DNA of 64,000 nucleotides from Trypanosoma brucei gambiense DAL972 (GCF_000210295.1 NC_026740.1:62001-126000); one strand, 5' to 3'; counted from the first letter of the stretch, positions 49,318 to 60,272 are shown. Made by a program: numbers and translations. The notes: a model not told the origin generated them from the letters alone.

Positions 49318-51795
49318 TCATGCCAAACCTTTGGAGAAACCTACGGGAAACACATCACTGCATTTAAGTAACTTGTCAATTGGGTTAAATTCGATACTCA
49401 TTGCAGCGCCATCACATGTCACGCACTGCAGTAATGTAGAGCCCGACCCATATTGTCCAAAACATGTGGAAGGGCCGGTCTCACCTGTTAAGCACGCGGC
49501 TCCCACGGAACTCTTTGATTGTGTCACCACATCCAAATGCCGGTACGCCGGCCGCTCCCACCAAACAACAAATGAACGCGCAAGCTCCTTTGATGTTGCG
49601 TAGTTGCGATTCGCATAACTTTCACCCGCTTTTTCGCTCCTAAAGGATTTACCAGCACATGAAGCATCTGCCATGTCATCAACACTTCCAGCGAGGCTCT
49701 GACTGTGTGAAGTGGCGGAGTCTCTGGTAGCGGTAGGTAAATATCGTCTTGCTGTCAAGTCTACCGTCTCTACAAGTGGTGACACTCGTCTCCAAACGTA
49801 ACCGGCTATGCCTTTACTTTCAAACCATGAACTGGTTGATGGGGCCTTCACGGCACTTTTTGAACCTCCAGTGTCTTGATGTAAACTCTCCCTCCGTGAC
49901 GCCTCCCCGGAATTCAACGTTACTTCTGAAGAATACCCGTATTCACCCACAACTTGCGAGTCAGTTTGCTTTCTATTAGAGGAAGTTTCTGCAACGCGCA
50001 TCAAATGCCTCCACAGTTCTGGCATTGTAGCTACCCATTTAGGAAGAAATACCTCATTTTTTAGGGGCAGTGGGCATTCAAGTGCGGCCCACTCGGAACT
50101 GAAGAACTTACAAAAACTGCGAAGTGAATGGAGAGAGGATTGAACGTTTTGCACTCGCATGGCCTTGGAGGGGTCCTTTGTGCTCACGTCATGGGGTTTC
50201 GGCTCCTCGTGCTCACCGGCAAAGAAAATCTTGAGAGTGTTGTGCGCAACACAGAAAAGAAATACTTCACCAAGAAACATCATATGAAAAATAGGAGTCG
50301 GTACGGAGACGTTTCGCAACTCCCTAATCATCACAAAGTGTCCTGTAAGTTGCGTGCCACTGTTGTTCCCGCTTTCGGCAGACCCTTCAGCATCATCAAC
50401 ATATCTCCAAACACGTATAAGTGTGCCCCGCGAACTGCAACTCGCCACATGACACCGAATTCCCACACCAACGGATCTGTATTCAGCTCCTCCACAGTCA
50501 ACTGTGGCCCCACCATCCACAAAAACAGCTAATGAAACCAACCTGTTTGCATGGGCTGGAGACTTTGTGCCCAACATTTCGGGGCCTCTCCAAGCACTGA
50601 GGGGGTCCTCACTGGCATAACGCAGGAGACTAAACCCGAAAAGAGAACTACTAAATACAAGAAACTTTCTGTGAAAGTCAATAGCAAATGGTGCAGTGGT
50701 GTCACATGAACCTTCTGTAGGTCGCACTGATGACGTTGTGGCCCCAAGAACCGTTTCGTTGCCTGACTTCATGCTGGACATAGAGCAATTACCAGTAAGG
50801 CTATCAGTAGCGAAGTTGTTGAACGCAGATGAGTTTCCACTAGCATGAAAGGGAGATAAGGATGGACGATTCATGACGGTAACGTCTGTTTGTGCTGGCG
50901 TCGAGAACACACATTGGCCAGTTTCGAAACTGTGCAACCGCAGCTCTACAGTTGTGAAAATAATAATAAGTTTGTGATCGAGATGTACAACCACAACTGG
51001 ATCAGGAACTGGAACAGTCCGTTCTTCCTGGATCTCTCCAGCAACGTAAATTTTCACCTCATTCCTTTCACCAAGTGGATATGGACCACCGCCGACAAGA
51101 GCAACAAATTGTGTGCGATATAAGAGTGCCATGAGACCGACACCAACCTCCACTGGGAGCGGCTCAGCCAACGAATGACGGATGGAAGAATCCACATTTT
51201 GCGTGGTTAACTTGAGCACATCCCCAGTTGTTTGATCCCACGACAATCCTGCAGTTTGAAGGTTGGTAAGCGCACAGTCAGAGCCGACCGCACATGCGGC
51301 TGCCTCCGACTTCCAAGGCGGTTGCCCCGATGCCCCATAAGCATCCGCAGTAGTTTCTGCAAAGTCAGGAAGAAATGCCCCATATCCAGTTGACGGGTTG
51401 CAGTCAAATGTACTAAGAAGCACATCACATTCCCGCCTGTCACCAACGCTAGTTGAAGCCCTAACTTTCTCTTCTACACCACATGGCATCTCTGCATCCG
51501 GCCCTGAGGCTGCACTTGGCGTGCGGAAATGTGTGTAAGGTGAGGCACAATCGCTTTCTCGGCGGGGAAACTTCACTTCAACTGTGGTATAAAATGATGG
51601 GGGAGATCCTCCTCGTCCTTCCCAACTCTCCTCCGTTGCCGAAGAGGGAGCAGCACCAGAGCCGCCGCGGTGAACATTATAAATCACATAACCCTTCTGG
51701 TGGCCAACACCAACGCGCGAATAGTCTTGATTTGTGCAAAAACAGAGCGGCTGAAGTATTTCTTCAGCATCGTCTAGAAAGTCAAAATCTTCCAT
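49318..51795 (-). CDS. PROPPIN-like (WIPI/Atg18 family) beta-propeller without FRRG motif
   Basis: 825 residues, longer than the usual 350-500. The N-terminal blade has the family start NQD...VGVGHQKGYVIYN (residues 22-40), and LLYRTQFVALVGGG at 225-237 with NEVKIY matches the second blade. The signature blade GTLIRVWRYV at 457-466 leads to RELRNVSVPTPIF at 491-503. There the PROPPIN phosphoinositide motif FRRG is replaced by LRNV (493-496). FMFLGEVFLFC...NTLKIFF continues the family pattern. Inserts fill 50-200 and 300-365. The C-terminal about 270 residues are unassigned. PROPPINs bind PI3P or PI(3,5)P2 on autophagosomes, endosomes and vacuoles; loss of both key residues (R and G) makes lipid binding by this route unlikely. 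Membership is well supported; function is inference. Confidence 0.82.
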   Translation of the reverse strand: MEDFDFLDDAEEILQPLCFCTNQDYSRVGVGHQKGYVIYNVHRGGSGAAPSSATEESWEGRGGSPPSFYTTVEVKFPRRESDCASPYTHFRTPSAASGPDAEMPCGVEEKVRASTSVGDRRECDVLLSTFDCNPSTGYGAFLPDFAETTADAYGASGQPPWKSEAAACAVGSDCALTNLQTAGLSWDQTTGDVLKLTTQNVDSSIRHSLAEPLPVEVGVGLMALLYRTQFVALVGGGPYPLGERNEVKIYVAGEIQEERTVPVPDPVVVVHLDHKLIIIFTTVELRLHSFETGQCVFSTPAQTDVTVMNRPSLSPFHASGNSSAFNNFATDSLTGNCSMSSMKSGNETVLGATTSSVRPTEGSCDTTAPFAIDFHRKFLVFSSSLFGFSLLRYASEDPLSAWRGPEMLGTKSPAHANRLVSLAVFVDGGATVDCGGAEYRSVGVGIRCHVASCSSRGTLIRVWRYVDDAEGSAESGNNSGTQLTGHFVMIRELRNVSVPTPIFHMMFLGEVFLFCVAHNTLKIFFAGEHEEPKPHDVSTKDPSKAMRVQNVQSSLHSLRSFCKFFSSEWAALECPLPLKNEVFLPKWVATMPELWRHLMRVAETSSNRKQTDSQVVGEYGYSSEVTLNSGEASRRESLHQDTGGSKSAVKAPSTSSWFESKGIAGYVWRRVSPLVETVDLTARRYLPTATRDSATSHSQSLAGSVDDMADASCAGKSFRSEKAGESYANRNYATSKELARSFVVWWERPAYRHLDVVTQSKSSVGAACLTGETGPSTCFGQYGSGSTLLQCVTCDGAAMSIEFNPIDKLLKCSDVFPVGFSKGLA

Positions 51796-52303
51796 TTGCT
51801 TCCTACCTGTACCCGTGTTTCGTGTGGGTCTGGCAATAAAAGTATATATATATATATTTATTTATTTATATTTATTTATTTATTTATATATGGGCGGTAT
51901 ACCGGAACCTCGCACAAGACAACAGTAAAGGAGGAAAAGAGCTACTTCAATTAGCAACGTCACAAGACACCTCGATACACGTGGACTCAATAATAACAAC
52001 AATGCCGAAGTAACATAAAAAGAAGTCATGTAGAGTGAAAAGAGCGCTCTGCTGAGAGGCAGTTACCCCTCAAAAATGAGGAAAAAACGCATCAGTAAGT
52101 GGTTAATAAATTCCCTCTGCTAGTTTGTAAATCGGAGGGCATTAAAATAGTACAATACTGCCTCATACTCCCCTCACGACCCTGTAAATTATTTTCAAGC
52201 GCCTAGCCAACGGGTAAATAGTACAATCACGCTAACAGAACGCAAGCACCATGCGTAAATGTTTTTGACGTCTGTGAACATATATACCATGTCTGTGCGT
52301 CTC

Positions 52304-52339
<36 letters not shown>

Positions 52340-52515
52340 GCCAAAAAGAGTTATTGAGAGGTAACGCAGGCAGCAAACGCAACGTTCCATACTCATATGA
52401 TACCTTTGGCGCTACAACTTTTGAAGCATTTTGCAATTAGTACCCTCCTTGGGACCAAGCACTCAGCTCACGTGTAGACATATGGGCCGGCAACTCTCCG
52501 TGATTATTCGTCGCC
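51796..52515. other. gene-free stretch of about 720 bp
   Basis: Leader of the PROPPIN-like gene and 3' UTR of the J-protein gene. An (AT)n then TTTA-rich run at 51841-51890, and an (AC)n tract at 52303-52331. Nothing else recognised. Confidence 0.55.
52303..52331. repeat. (AC)n microsatellite
   Basis: About 14 AC units in the 3' flank of the J-protein gene. Confidence 0.95.
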
Positions 52516-54840
52516 TTAAAAAGAACCCGGTTTACTTGTAGAGGCCGCAGAGTTTGCGGCTTGCTGAATGTACGCCATCAACTCACCATCATCTCGCTTC
52601 ACCTCTGTCCGTGACCACGGCACACCCTTGCGCATCATTTGGTCTCCCAAATACCAAAGTGCATAACACCGTCGCCTGCGCTGCTCTTCCGTGATCGCAA
52701 CGTCCTGGAGAACATTTTGAGCGGCAAAGCGAAGCACACAACTTGCGTCGGCCACAACCGAATCAAATTCCATGCTGAAATATTCCGTCATAACCTTCCT
52801 GGCCAACCACTCTGGATTATCTTTGGCTCTGTCGTCCACCTTCTCGCGAAACGCTGCATAGACACGGTCAACACCAGAGAAAATTTTCTTGTATACGTGA
52901 AGCTTTGGTGCATAAAAAGGTAAAATGCCAAGGAATCGCTGACTTGATATGACATACGACTGTCCAACCTCGTACATCAGTTCCCTTCCAAAACACGCCT
53001 CCGCCAGGTGACGTGTGTAGCGGTCACAACGGTCCTCAAAGTCGCGCGAAAAACAGTTAAACTCGTTGGTAAAACAAGTCAGTTCATATGGTGAGCCCGT
53101 TCCTTCATTATTGGGAGTATCGCCTTGGTTTTTGTGTTGTGCCTTAGTTTGTTTCCTCTCTCGTGCTGGCTGGTTCTTTTTTCTTCCACTTAATTCATCT
53201 ATCAGTGCATCAGCAACCTCACTCTGGGGTTGACCACTTCGATGCTTGCAACCCTTTGAAACCGGAGCCATTGCATGGACATCGACTATACGTACCAGCT
53301 CTAAAGTAAGTTCAAAGTAGCGAAGTACCTGAAGTTGCTCAAATTCGTGGAGAGAAACACTCACCTGTGCTTCGTTCCGCAAGTGCCAATGGGAACGCAA
53401 CAGTTGCCCGAGTACTTTTTGTTTAAAAATTTCACCACCAAACACACTTTGGACAACTTCCTCAGGTGTCCGCGCCATGAACCGCCCCATTTTACTTTCG
53501 TGTAGCCGAAGTGCCTGCGCCCCGCCAAGATCATAGGAACGCCGTTTCTCAGGATTGGAGAGTATTTGATAAGCCTGTGATATGCTCTCAAACTTCTCCC
53601 TTGCTTTTCTGCGCTCTTCTTCGCTGCCACACTGAACAGTATCGGGATGAAAAACTTTAGCCAGCCGCTTGTACTGAGCCTTCACTTGCTCCAGTGTAGC
53701 ATTCCGCTTCACTTGAAGTACCTCGTAAGGATTTTCGATATTCTCCGCCCTGCCACGAGCTGTATGTTGTGCCTTTTGGTGATTTCCCCCAAACTTCTCG
53801 TTTATACGGTCAAACGAGAAACCCATCGACGCGAGCCGGTCTTTCCATCGATTCTCTGCCCTCATATTCTTCCGCCGGAATTCCAACCGACCAACACTTC
53901 GAATTGCGCGACGCTCAAGCGATACCTCACGATGAAGCCACAAAGCAGTTAGGGCGCTGCAGTAGTGCCACCGGCCACTTCCAGCTTCAAAGAAAAGTTT
54001 TCCAGAGAGTGCGTTCCACACGCCGTACATGGAGTTTATCAGACCGGAGGGAACGTGAATAAGAGGTGAGAGAACTAATCCATAGGCAAGGAACTGCGAG
54101 GCGCGTAAAAATCCCGTAGCTGGCCCCCGAATAGCTCCCATGACAACTCCGTGGTCTCTAATTCCACGCAAAGTACCAAAGAAAACACATGCTAACGAAT
54201 TCTGAATAGCAATTACAGCGTTCCACAATAATGTGTAGAGTGCTAACCAAATGTGGCGGCGGGGTGTCAAGTTCATCCTGCCGTAGAAATTAAGCGCATG
54301 CAAGCGCTTCATGCGGTTGAGGTAATCAAGGTCAGCTGACAGCGTCGCTAATTGATCATTCAGTGCCGTCTCAGGCTGCCCCAACTTCCTCTTTCGCATA
54401 TTTAGTAACGCATGCCGCATGCGGTTGAAGGTTTGGACGATAGTTGAAGAGGAGCCTACAGGCGGAACCCATCCAACAGGGCGCTGATGTCTTCCTTTAG
54501 CGCAAGCATTCGTTGCACCATAGCAGCGGATTATCTTCACAACATTTGCCGGACGTCTCGTCCATGTGGACGGACAATCATCGACTACAAGTTGTGGCTT
54601 CTCAAAGAGCACAAAAGACAACCTCTTCAGTTCTGCTTCCAGAGCGTCCGCCTTGGTTGCGAGTCGGTGGTGTATCGGCAGCATTTCGCTGTCTTCCTGT
54701 GAAGCGTCCATTGCTCGGAATTCCTCCTCTTCCAGCAACTGTTCACGTGTCTCTTCCGATATCCCTTCACTCGTAGTGGCGGTATGTAACCTCCAGCCGG
54801 TTGCCGCATTCAACCAAACTAAAGAAACATGCCGCCGCAT
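52516..54840 (-). CDS. large mitochondrial-looking J-domain protein
   Basis: 774 residues from the first in-frame ATG (54840). MRRHVSLVWLNAATGWRLHT is Arg-rich with no acidic residues, a mitochondrial presequence type. The J domain is central, at about 369-437, starting NPYEVLQVKRNATLEQVKAQ, with the HPD triad at 398-400. Residues about 195-290 form a hydrophobic and Gly-rich region (WLALYTLLWNAVIAIQNSLA, VVMGAIRGPATGFLRASQFL) that may associate with membrane. The C-terminal about 335 residues are soluble, with a basic linker rich in Lys/Gln (ERKQTKAQHKNQ). J domains stimulate Hsp70 ATPase; the partner would be mitochondrial Hsp70 if the location is right. The central position of the J domain, rather than N-terminal, marks a type III J protein. 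Confidence 0.88.
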   Translation of the reverse strand: MRRHVSLVWLNAATGWRLHTATTSEGISEETREQLLEEEEFRAMDASQEDSEMLPIHHRLATKADALEAELKRLSFVLFEKPQLVVDDCPSTWTRRPANVVKIIRCYGATNACAKGRHQRPVGWVPPVGSSSTIVQTFNRMRHALLNMRKRKLGQPETALNDQLATLSADLDYLNRMKRLHALNFYGRMNLTPRRHIWLALYTLLWNAVIAIQNSLACVFFGTLRGIRDHGVVMGAIRGPATGFLRASQFLAYGLVLSPLIHVPSGLINSMYGVWNALSGKLFFEAGSGRWHYCSALTALWLHREVSLERRAIRSVGRLEFRRKNMRAENRWKDRLASMGFSFDRINEKFGGNHQKAQHTARGRAENIENPYEVLQVKRNATLEQVKAQYKRLAKVFHPDTVQCGSEEERRKAREKFESISQAYQILSNPEKRRSYDLGGAQALRLHESKMGRFMARTPEEVVQSVFGGEIFKQKVLGQLLRSHWHLRNEAQVSVSLHEFEQLQVLRYFELTLELVRIVDVHAMAPVSKGCKHRSGQPQSEVADALIDELSGRKKNQPARERKQTKAQHKNQGDTPNNEGTGSPYELTCFTNEFNCFSRDFEDRCDRYTRHLAEACFGRELMYEVGQSYVISSQRFLGILPFYAPKLHVYKKIFSGVDRVYAAFREKVDDRAKDNPEWLARKVMTEYFSMEFDSVVADASCVLRFAAQNVLQDVAITEEQRRRRCYALWYLGDQMMRKGVPWSRTEVKRDDGELMAYIQQAANSAASTSKPGSF

Positions 54841-56538
54841 CTCTCCTAACCCGATCCCCGGGGCGGATAACAAGTCCGGAGTTGCAGGCTTTTGATTATT
54901 TAATTAATTATTATTATTTTTTTTTTTGGTTCGCTACTGCCTGTAAAGATTTTGGGGGGCGCCGTCATAAACGGTGGCCGTGTCTCATGCGTAGAACATA
55001 TCAATAGACAGGAAAGTGAGAGTAAAGGTGGCAGTGTGAAACCATGAAGTTCCATGAATTAAGCATTTCAGATGCTCATGCATTCTGGGCGAACCCCACA
55101 TAAGTGCCTTTTTCTTATCCTGCTTTTACTCAGCGTTAATATGAAATTATCACATGAGCACTGCAGAACAGTCATCAGCCAACTAGTAAGTAACATATCA
55201 ATGATAACTGTTAAACATGAACCAGCCGGAGCCAACACTTCCATCGACAAGTGATTGGAGGTTATGCAGAGATAGATGAGGCCAAAACATTACAACCCTT
55301 CAGTGTAACAGAATGCGATAAGATTCAAAGATTATTGACATTACGCCATCGATATCTTTCCAACTGCGAAGCCGCTAGTCAAACAGTGAGATATTGCAAT
55401 GCGCCACATAACCATTAACCTTTGTTCATTTTCTCATACCACCACCAAACCAACAAAAGACATTAGAAAATGCGCCTCCCTCTCTTATCAGTATTCTTCT
55501 TCCAGATTCAATATATCACCCGAAATGTAATTACCAACGGTGATGAAGCGTAGTAACACAAACACTACAAATGGGAGTCGAGCTGCTTCACACGATACCT
55601 CTTTTCACAAAACAAATTTAATCAACCGCTACACGAGAAACGAGGTGGTGGCTGCCACATATATGTGGAATAAATAAAAAAAAAAGGAATACTCTCAAGG
55701 TTAGTAACGAGTAAAAGCAAAGAAATACACAACATGTAGCCGGAGGGAAACTTAGTTATTATAAATACATACATATATATATAGATATTGATATAGATAT
55801 CCAGCACTTCCATTAACTCTCAAGAGTCTATGAACTACCAATAAAAGTAAATAAACTTACATGACATGCCCACAAAACACGCTGAGGGGGCGGATGTTAC
55901 GGACAAAAGGAAAAGTACGCTAAAGCATATGATGATGTTCTTTTTGAAACGTACATTTCATTTGGCACACACCGCATAAGAACTCATTCATAACTTAAAA
56001 CTAAAGGGATGGAAAAAAACAAAAGTCACGCTGAAGCGAAAAGAAGAGAAGAAAAGAGAAGAGAGTGTTTTTTTTTTTGTCAAAAAAGTGAATTACTCCT
56101 GAAGTGCATGTAAAAACAGAAAGAGGACCGGAAAAACTGACCAAAACAGTGAGTGATGATAAGAAAACAAAGGTGGAGAATTCGCTGCTTTGAAATAAAA
56201 AGAAAACAAAAAAACAATGAACCGAAAATATCGCGGCAAACGCCTTCATACACTGCAGAAATGTCAATTAATATGAAAAGTTCACTGGAGAGGGTGTGCA
56301 CATAGAAAGGAAATAAGTTGTATTCACAGCGACAATTGTAATGATAATAATAATAGTAATAATAATAATATTAGTTCAACGCAACGCAACGTAAAAGCAA
56401 AAAAAAATTGAAAATGATGGTCACAAAGCAGTAAAAGGGTGGAAACAGCTTTTCACAAGCAAGAGGGTAGTGCAGTTGGGAAACTAATGATGGCACGAAA
56501 AGACAAACAAAAACAAAAACGAAACAGCAAAAAGCAAA

Positions 56539-57086
56539 AAAAAAAGCAAAGATGATGAGTTTGTAGTTGCTCGAAGGATTGTATGGTCCACAAGTTGTAT
56601 TCAGATGCCCAAACCAGAATCCAAGGCAGAAGAGGAAGAGTATAATAATAATAATAATAATTAAAACGAAACAAAAGGAAAATGAACGGAAAGGGGGAAA
56701 AAACATACCTGGACGGCCGCTAACGAAGTTTTGAAAGGCACTGAACTGAATGTGCTAAACAAACAAACAAACAGTTTAGCAACAGCAATACATTCACACA
56801 CTTAATAAATAAATTAATATATATACATATACATATATTATTGACTTACAAGATACAGGGGGAAAAAAGAGGGGGGGAAATATAAAGGCAATTCATATGT
56901 TCGATGATCCCGACCCATATACCCACCCCAACGCGAACAAAAAAAAAGAAAAATAGTCGCACGCTCAATAAATCCAAAGGGAGGAGAAAAATACAGGGCG
57001 CGTGGTAAAATGCCAAAGACCCCGTCAAAAGGAATAAATAATTAAATTTAAAAAAAACCCCCCAAACACCGCTCAAATTCTACCCC
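56539..57086. repeat. first copy of a 548-bp segment ending at the N run
   Basis: Nearly identical to 57255-57802, at a constant offset of about 716 bp. Mismatches are concentrated at the right end, next to the N run, where A is often replaced by C (for example ccatatacccaccccaac for acatatacacacacaaac). Confidence 0.9.
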
Positions 57087-57254
57087 NNNNNNNNNNNNNN
57101 NNNNNNNNNNNNNNNNNNNNNNNNNNNNNNNNNNNNNNNNNNNNNNNNNNNNNNNNNNNNNNNNNNNNNNNNNNNNNNNNNNNNNNNNNNNNNNNNNNNN
57201 NNNNNNNNNNNNNNNNNNNNNNNNNNNNNNNNNNNNNNNNNNNNNNNNNNNNNN
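57087..57254. other. assembly gap, 168 N
   Basis: A run of N; see the flanking duplicated copies for why it is probably not real missing DNA. Confidence 0.99.
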
Positions 57255-57802
57255 AAAAAAAGCAAAGATGATGAGTTTGTAGTTGCTCGAAGGATTGTAT
57301 GGTCCACAAGTGTATTTCAGATGCCCAAACCAGAATCCAAGGCAGAAGAGGAAGAGTATAATAATAATAATAATAATTAAAACGAAACAAAAGGAAAATG
57401 AACGGAAAGGGGGAAAAAACATACCTGGACGGCCGCTAACGAAGTTTTGAAAGGCACTGAACTGAATGTGCTAAACAAACAAACAAACAGTTTAGCAACA
57501 GCAATACATTCACACACTTAATAAATAAATTAATATATATACATATACATATATTATTGACTTACAAAGATACAGGGGGAAAAAAGAGGGGGGGAAATAT
57601 AAAGGCAATTCATATGTTCGATGATCCAGACACATATACACACACAAACGCGAACAAAAAAAAAGAAAAATAGTCGCACGCTCAATAAATCGAAGGGAAG
57701 AGAAAAATACAGGGCGCGTGTAAAATGCCAAAGAAGCAGTCAAAAGGAATAAATAAATAAATTTAAAAAAAACACACAAACTACCGCTCAAATTCATACA
57801 CC
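57255..57802. repeat. second copy of the 548-bp segment, starting at the N run
   Basis: Matches 56539-57086 from its first base to its last. Its own left end also differs (caagtgtatttc against caagttgtattc). The later part is free of the C-rich errors seen in the first copy, so this copy is probably the better sequence there. Confidence 0.9.
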
Positions 57803-58793
57803 ACTGATTTTTTTAAAAAAATTAAAAAAAACAAAAGTAACGACGATGAAACCCCGGAAGTGGGACGAAAGGAGGCATTTAAGGGGGATCACATCAGGTC
57901 AGTAGTGACTTTCCCATCAAACACATACAAACAAACAAACAAACACAAATAAACAAACAAAAAAAAGAGGGTGCGGAACGTTTAAAGGGGAGGACAAGTA
58001 ATACAAAGATAATTTTAAGAAAATATGAACAAATAAGATACGAAAAAGAAACAAATGAAAGAAGAAATGAAAAAAAAACAGTGGCTAAACACTAACAAAA
58101 AGAAAGTAAGTAGAAATGAGTAAAGGAATCCCGTGAGGAAATCATGTTAAATAAACATGACTCCTTGCACGAAAAAGTAAAACAAGTCGAACTGCCACGA
58201 AAATAACAGTGGAAAAAAAAAGAAACCACAAAAAAAAACAACACGCCAGCAAAGAAAAAAAAAGGAGGATGTTCTTCTTACACTTTGTAATCGGTTTAAT
58301 ACACAGAAATAATAGCACAAATATTTAAAAAAAACAATATAAAAGTAAGAAGTAATGATAGAAAAGACATATCCAGTGGGACATAACCTTCGTGAGGTGA
58401 TGCTTACCCTGAAGTTTACACCAATGGAGCGCAGCGGTGGTTACACGGCAAAAGTTTTCCCACAATTTGTTCGTACTATTTATTATTATTATTATTTTTT
58501 TTTTTTTTTTGAGGGAGAGGTAGGGGCCTTTCCGCCGCTTCTTTGCAACTCGGCTATCACTTCGATTGATATATACGTGTCAATGATTTAAGCCTTCCAA
58601 TTTTTTTTTGTTTCTTCCCCCTTTTCTTTTCTTTTCTTTTCGCGTTCGTTCGTTCGTTCATTTGTTTCTTTTTTTTTATTTATTTATTTGTGCATGCGGG
58701 AGGGACTGGGAGAGGAGGAGGAGGGAAGGGATTTCATTTGGTATTATCTCTATTTTCCTAACCTTAAGTCTAACATACTCCCCCCTCCCCCCG

Positions 58794-60272
58794 TTACACA
58801 TTCTGTTGTAACCAATCACGAACAATAACTTTGCCAACAACAAGCAGTAAGGCTCGATGTAATGCAGACGCCTGCTCCCTCACAGATGGATATCGCTGTT
58901 CTTCACTTTTGTGGCAATGCACATAAATTGGGCCGCTTCCAAATGTATAGGCGCCATCACTGCGGCATTTGCTCGTGTCCGCAGTGACGGGACTTCCTGG
59001 TGTTGAAGTTTCCTTATCACATGGTGTGTAATCAATTACAGCACAAATAGGCGTTGCTCCTCCAAATTGCTCAATTGTTTCCCACACGTAACGAATGCCA
59101 TCCATCGACGTGCCGTGGGCCAACCAGTCGATTCCACGATTAAGACGCGAGACAACTCCCGAAGGGTTGAGTGTTGAATTCGCCGCGAAATATGATGGCT
59201 CGGATACCACACTTCCATTTCCTGTTGCAGGTGTGCCAAAGGGATCAAGTACAAAGCTACTTTCAGGAGTAATATCACTATATCGCGGAACGGGTCCAAG
59301 TTCCTCATCAGGAAGTATGACATACGCATCAGTACCAATTGTTTCCTGTTGTAAAACCTCACGGTTGAAACTCTGCTGTTGAGTAAGTCCAACAAGTCGA
59401 GTACGAACTCGCACATTACTTACAGTGCCTGCAAGCGTATCACCACCTTTACACTCTGGTATCAGAACTGGCACCTGCAATGTAACTCTGTGGTAACTCT
59501 TCCGAGGTGATTCCTCCAGGTTCATAATCCCTCGCCGGCGTTTCCAGCGGTGTGCTCCCGCTTCATCAAAACATAAGGTGGCCTCAAATGTACTTTGATC
59601 ACTACTGTAAAGCGTAGAAATTGAGTCATTTGATGGACTGGGGTTGAGAGTTGCGCTATGACTTCGACCATCATGACACTCGTCTGTTGCATTGGGGACA
59701 CCGGTACCTTCTCCGATAAGTCGCTCAAGTTCTTCAAAGACTGCCGACAACCCAACATAGTCACGCTTATCAAATAGAGATTTGCCACGCAGAGAAATAA
59801 CATAAATCTTCCGCTCTCTGCCACTGCCGGGTAAAGTACATTTTATTGGATAAGACGGATGAGTTCTAGTGGGATCTGCGGCACTGCTGGATGGTTCTGT
59901 AAAGGCTTCTAAAAGTCTCCGCGCCTTCCAATGGCATTTTAAACACACACGCTGTAAAGCCGAGAGCCTCCCCATGAAAGTATTTATGAGACCCGCGAAA
60001 AGAGACGGGTTCCCACCACTTTGCGTTTCCTTTTCCTTTTCCTTTTCCTCCGGATTGTTGTCCACATGTGGATGATGTGGTTTTATTTCCTTCACTTGAC
60101 AAACTTTATGCAACAGCTCGCGTGGAATGAAGGAGCCCGAGCAACAACCACAAAAGAGGCCCCCACAACATCGGCAGTGGTGCCGCCTGCTGAAGAAATC
60201 AAACGCTTGGGCACATTGTTGGCACTCTGCAGAAGTTTCGTCCGGTTTCCACCTGCAGTTCTTCTTTTGCAT
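58794..60272 (-). CDS. FYVE zinc-finger protein
   Basis: 492 residues from the first in-frame ATG (60272). The FYVE domain is N-terminal: WxxD at W8-D11, C17/C20, RRHHCRCCG (29-37) with C33/C36, C41/C44, and the last pair C110/C113, delayed by an insert of about 50 residues (EEKEKEKETQSGGNPS). The WxxD and RRHHC elements predict phosphatidylinositol 3-phosphate binding on endosomes. Beyond residue 120 the protein looks globular (PIKCTLPGSGRERKIYVISL; later NRGIDWLAHGTSMDGIRYVW), unassigned. A long open frame continues upstream of the ATG but only through T/GT-rich sequence and lacks an ATG. The first AG after that T-run falls after the ATG, so a splice site further upstream must be used if this start is right. 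Confidence 0.88.
   Translation of the reverse strand: MQKKNCRWKPDETSAECQQCAQAFDFFSRRHHCRCCGGLFCGCCSGSFIPRELLHKVCQVKEIKPHHPHVDNNPEEKEKEKETQSGGNPSLFAGLINTFMGRLSALQRVCLKCHWKARRLLEAFTEPSSSAADPTRTHPSYPIKCTLPGSGRERKIYVISLRGKSLFDKRDYVGLSAVFEELERLIGEGTGVPNATDECHDGRSHSATLNPSPSNDSISTLYSSDQSTFEATLCFDEAGAHRWKRRRGIMNLEESPRKSYHRVTLQVPVLIPECKGGDTLAGTVSNVRVRTRLVGLTQQQSFNREVLQQETIGTDAYVILPDEELGPVPRYSDITPESSFVLDPFGTPATGNGSVVSEPSYFAANSTLNPSGVVSRLNRGIDWLAHGTSMDGIRYVWETIEQFGGATPICAVIDYTPCDKETSTPGSPVTADTSKCRSDGAYTFGSGPIYVHCHKSEEQRYPSVREQASALHRALLLVVGKVIVRDWLQQNV

Larger units (their letters stand above)
54841..58793. other. longest gene-free stretch (about 4 kb), includes assembly gap
   Basis: No supported gene. 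It holds AT-rich, A-rich sequence, (AT)n and (ATA)n runs (for example 56345-56370), and a 168-base N run at 57087-57254 flanked by two copies of the same sequence (see the separate entries). If the overlap is collapsed the true length is about 3.2 kb. Short minus-strand frames here are Phe/Leu-rich products of pyrimidine-rich sequence. Confidence 0.6.

Noticed and set aside
57048..57422. Minus-strand frames running through the N run
   Set aside because: The translation is mostly X; the open frame is an artefact of the gap.
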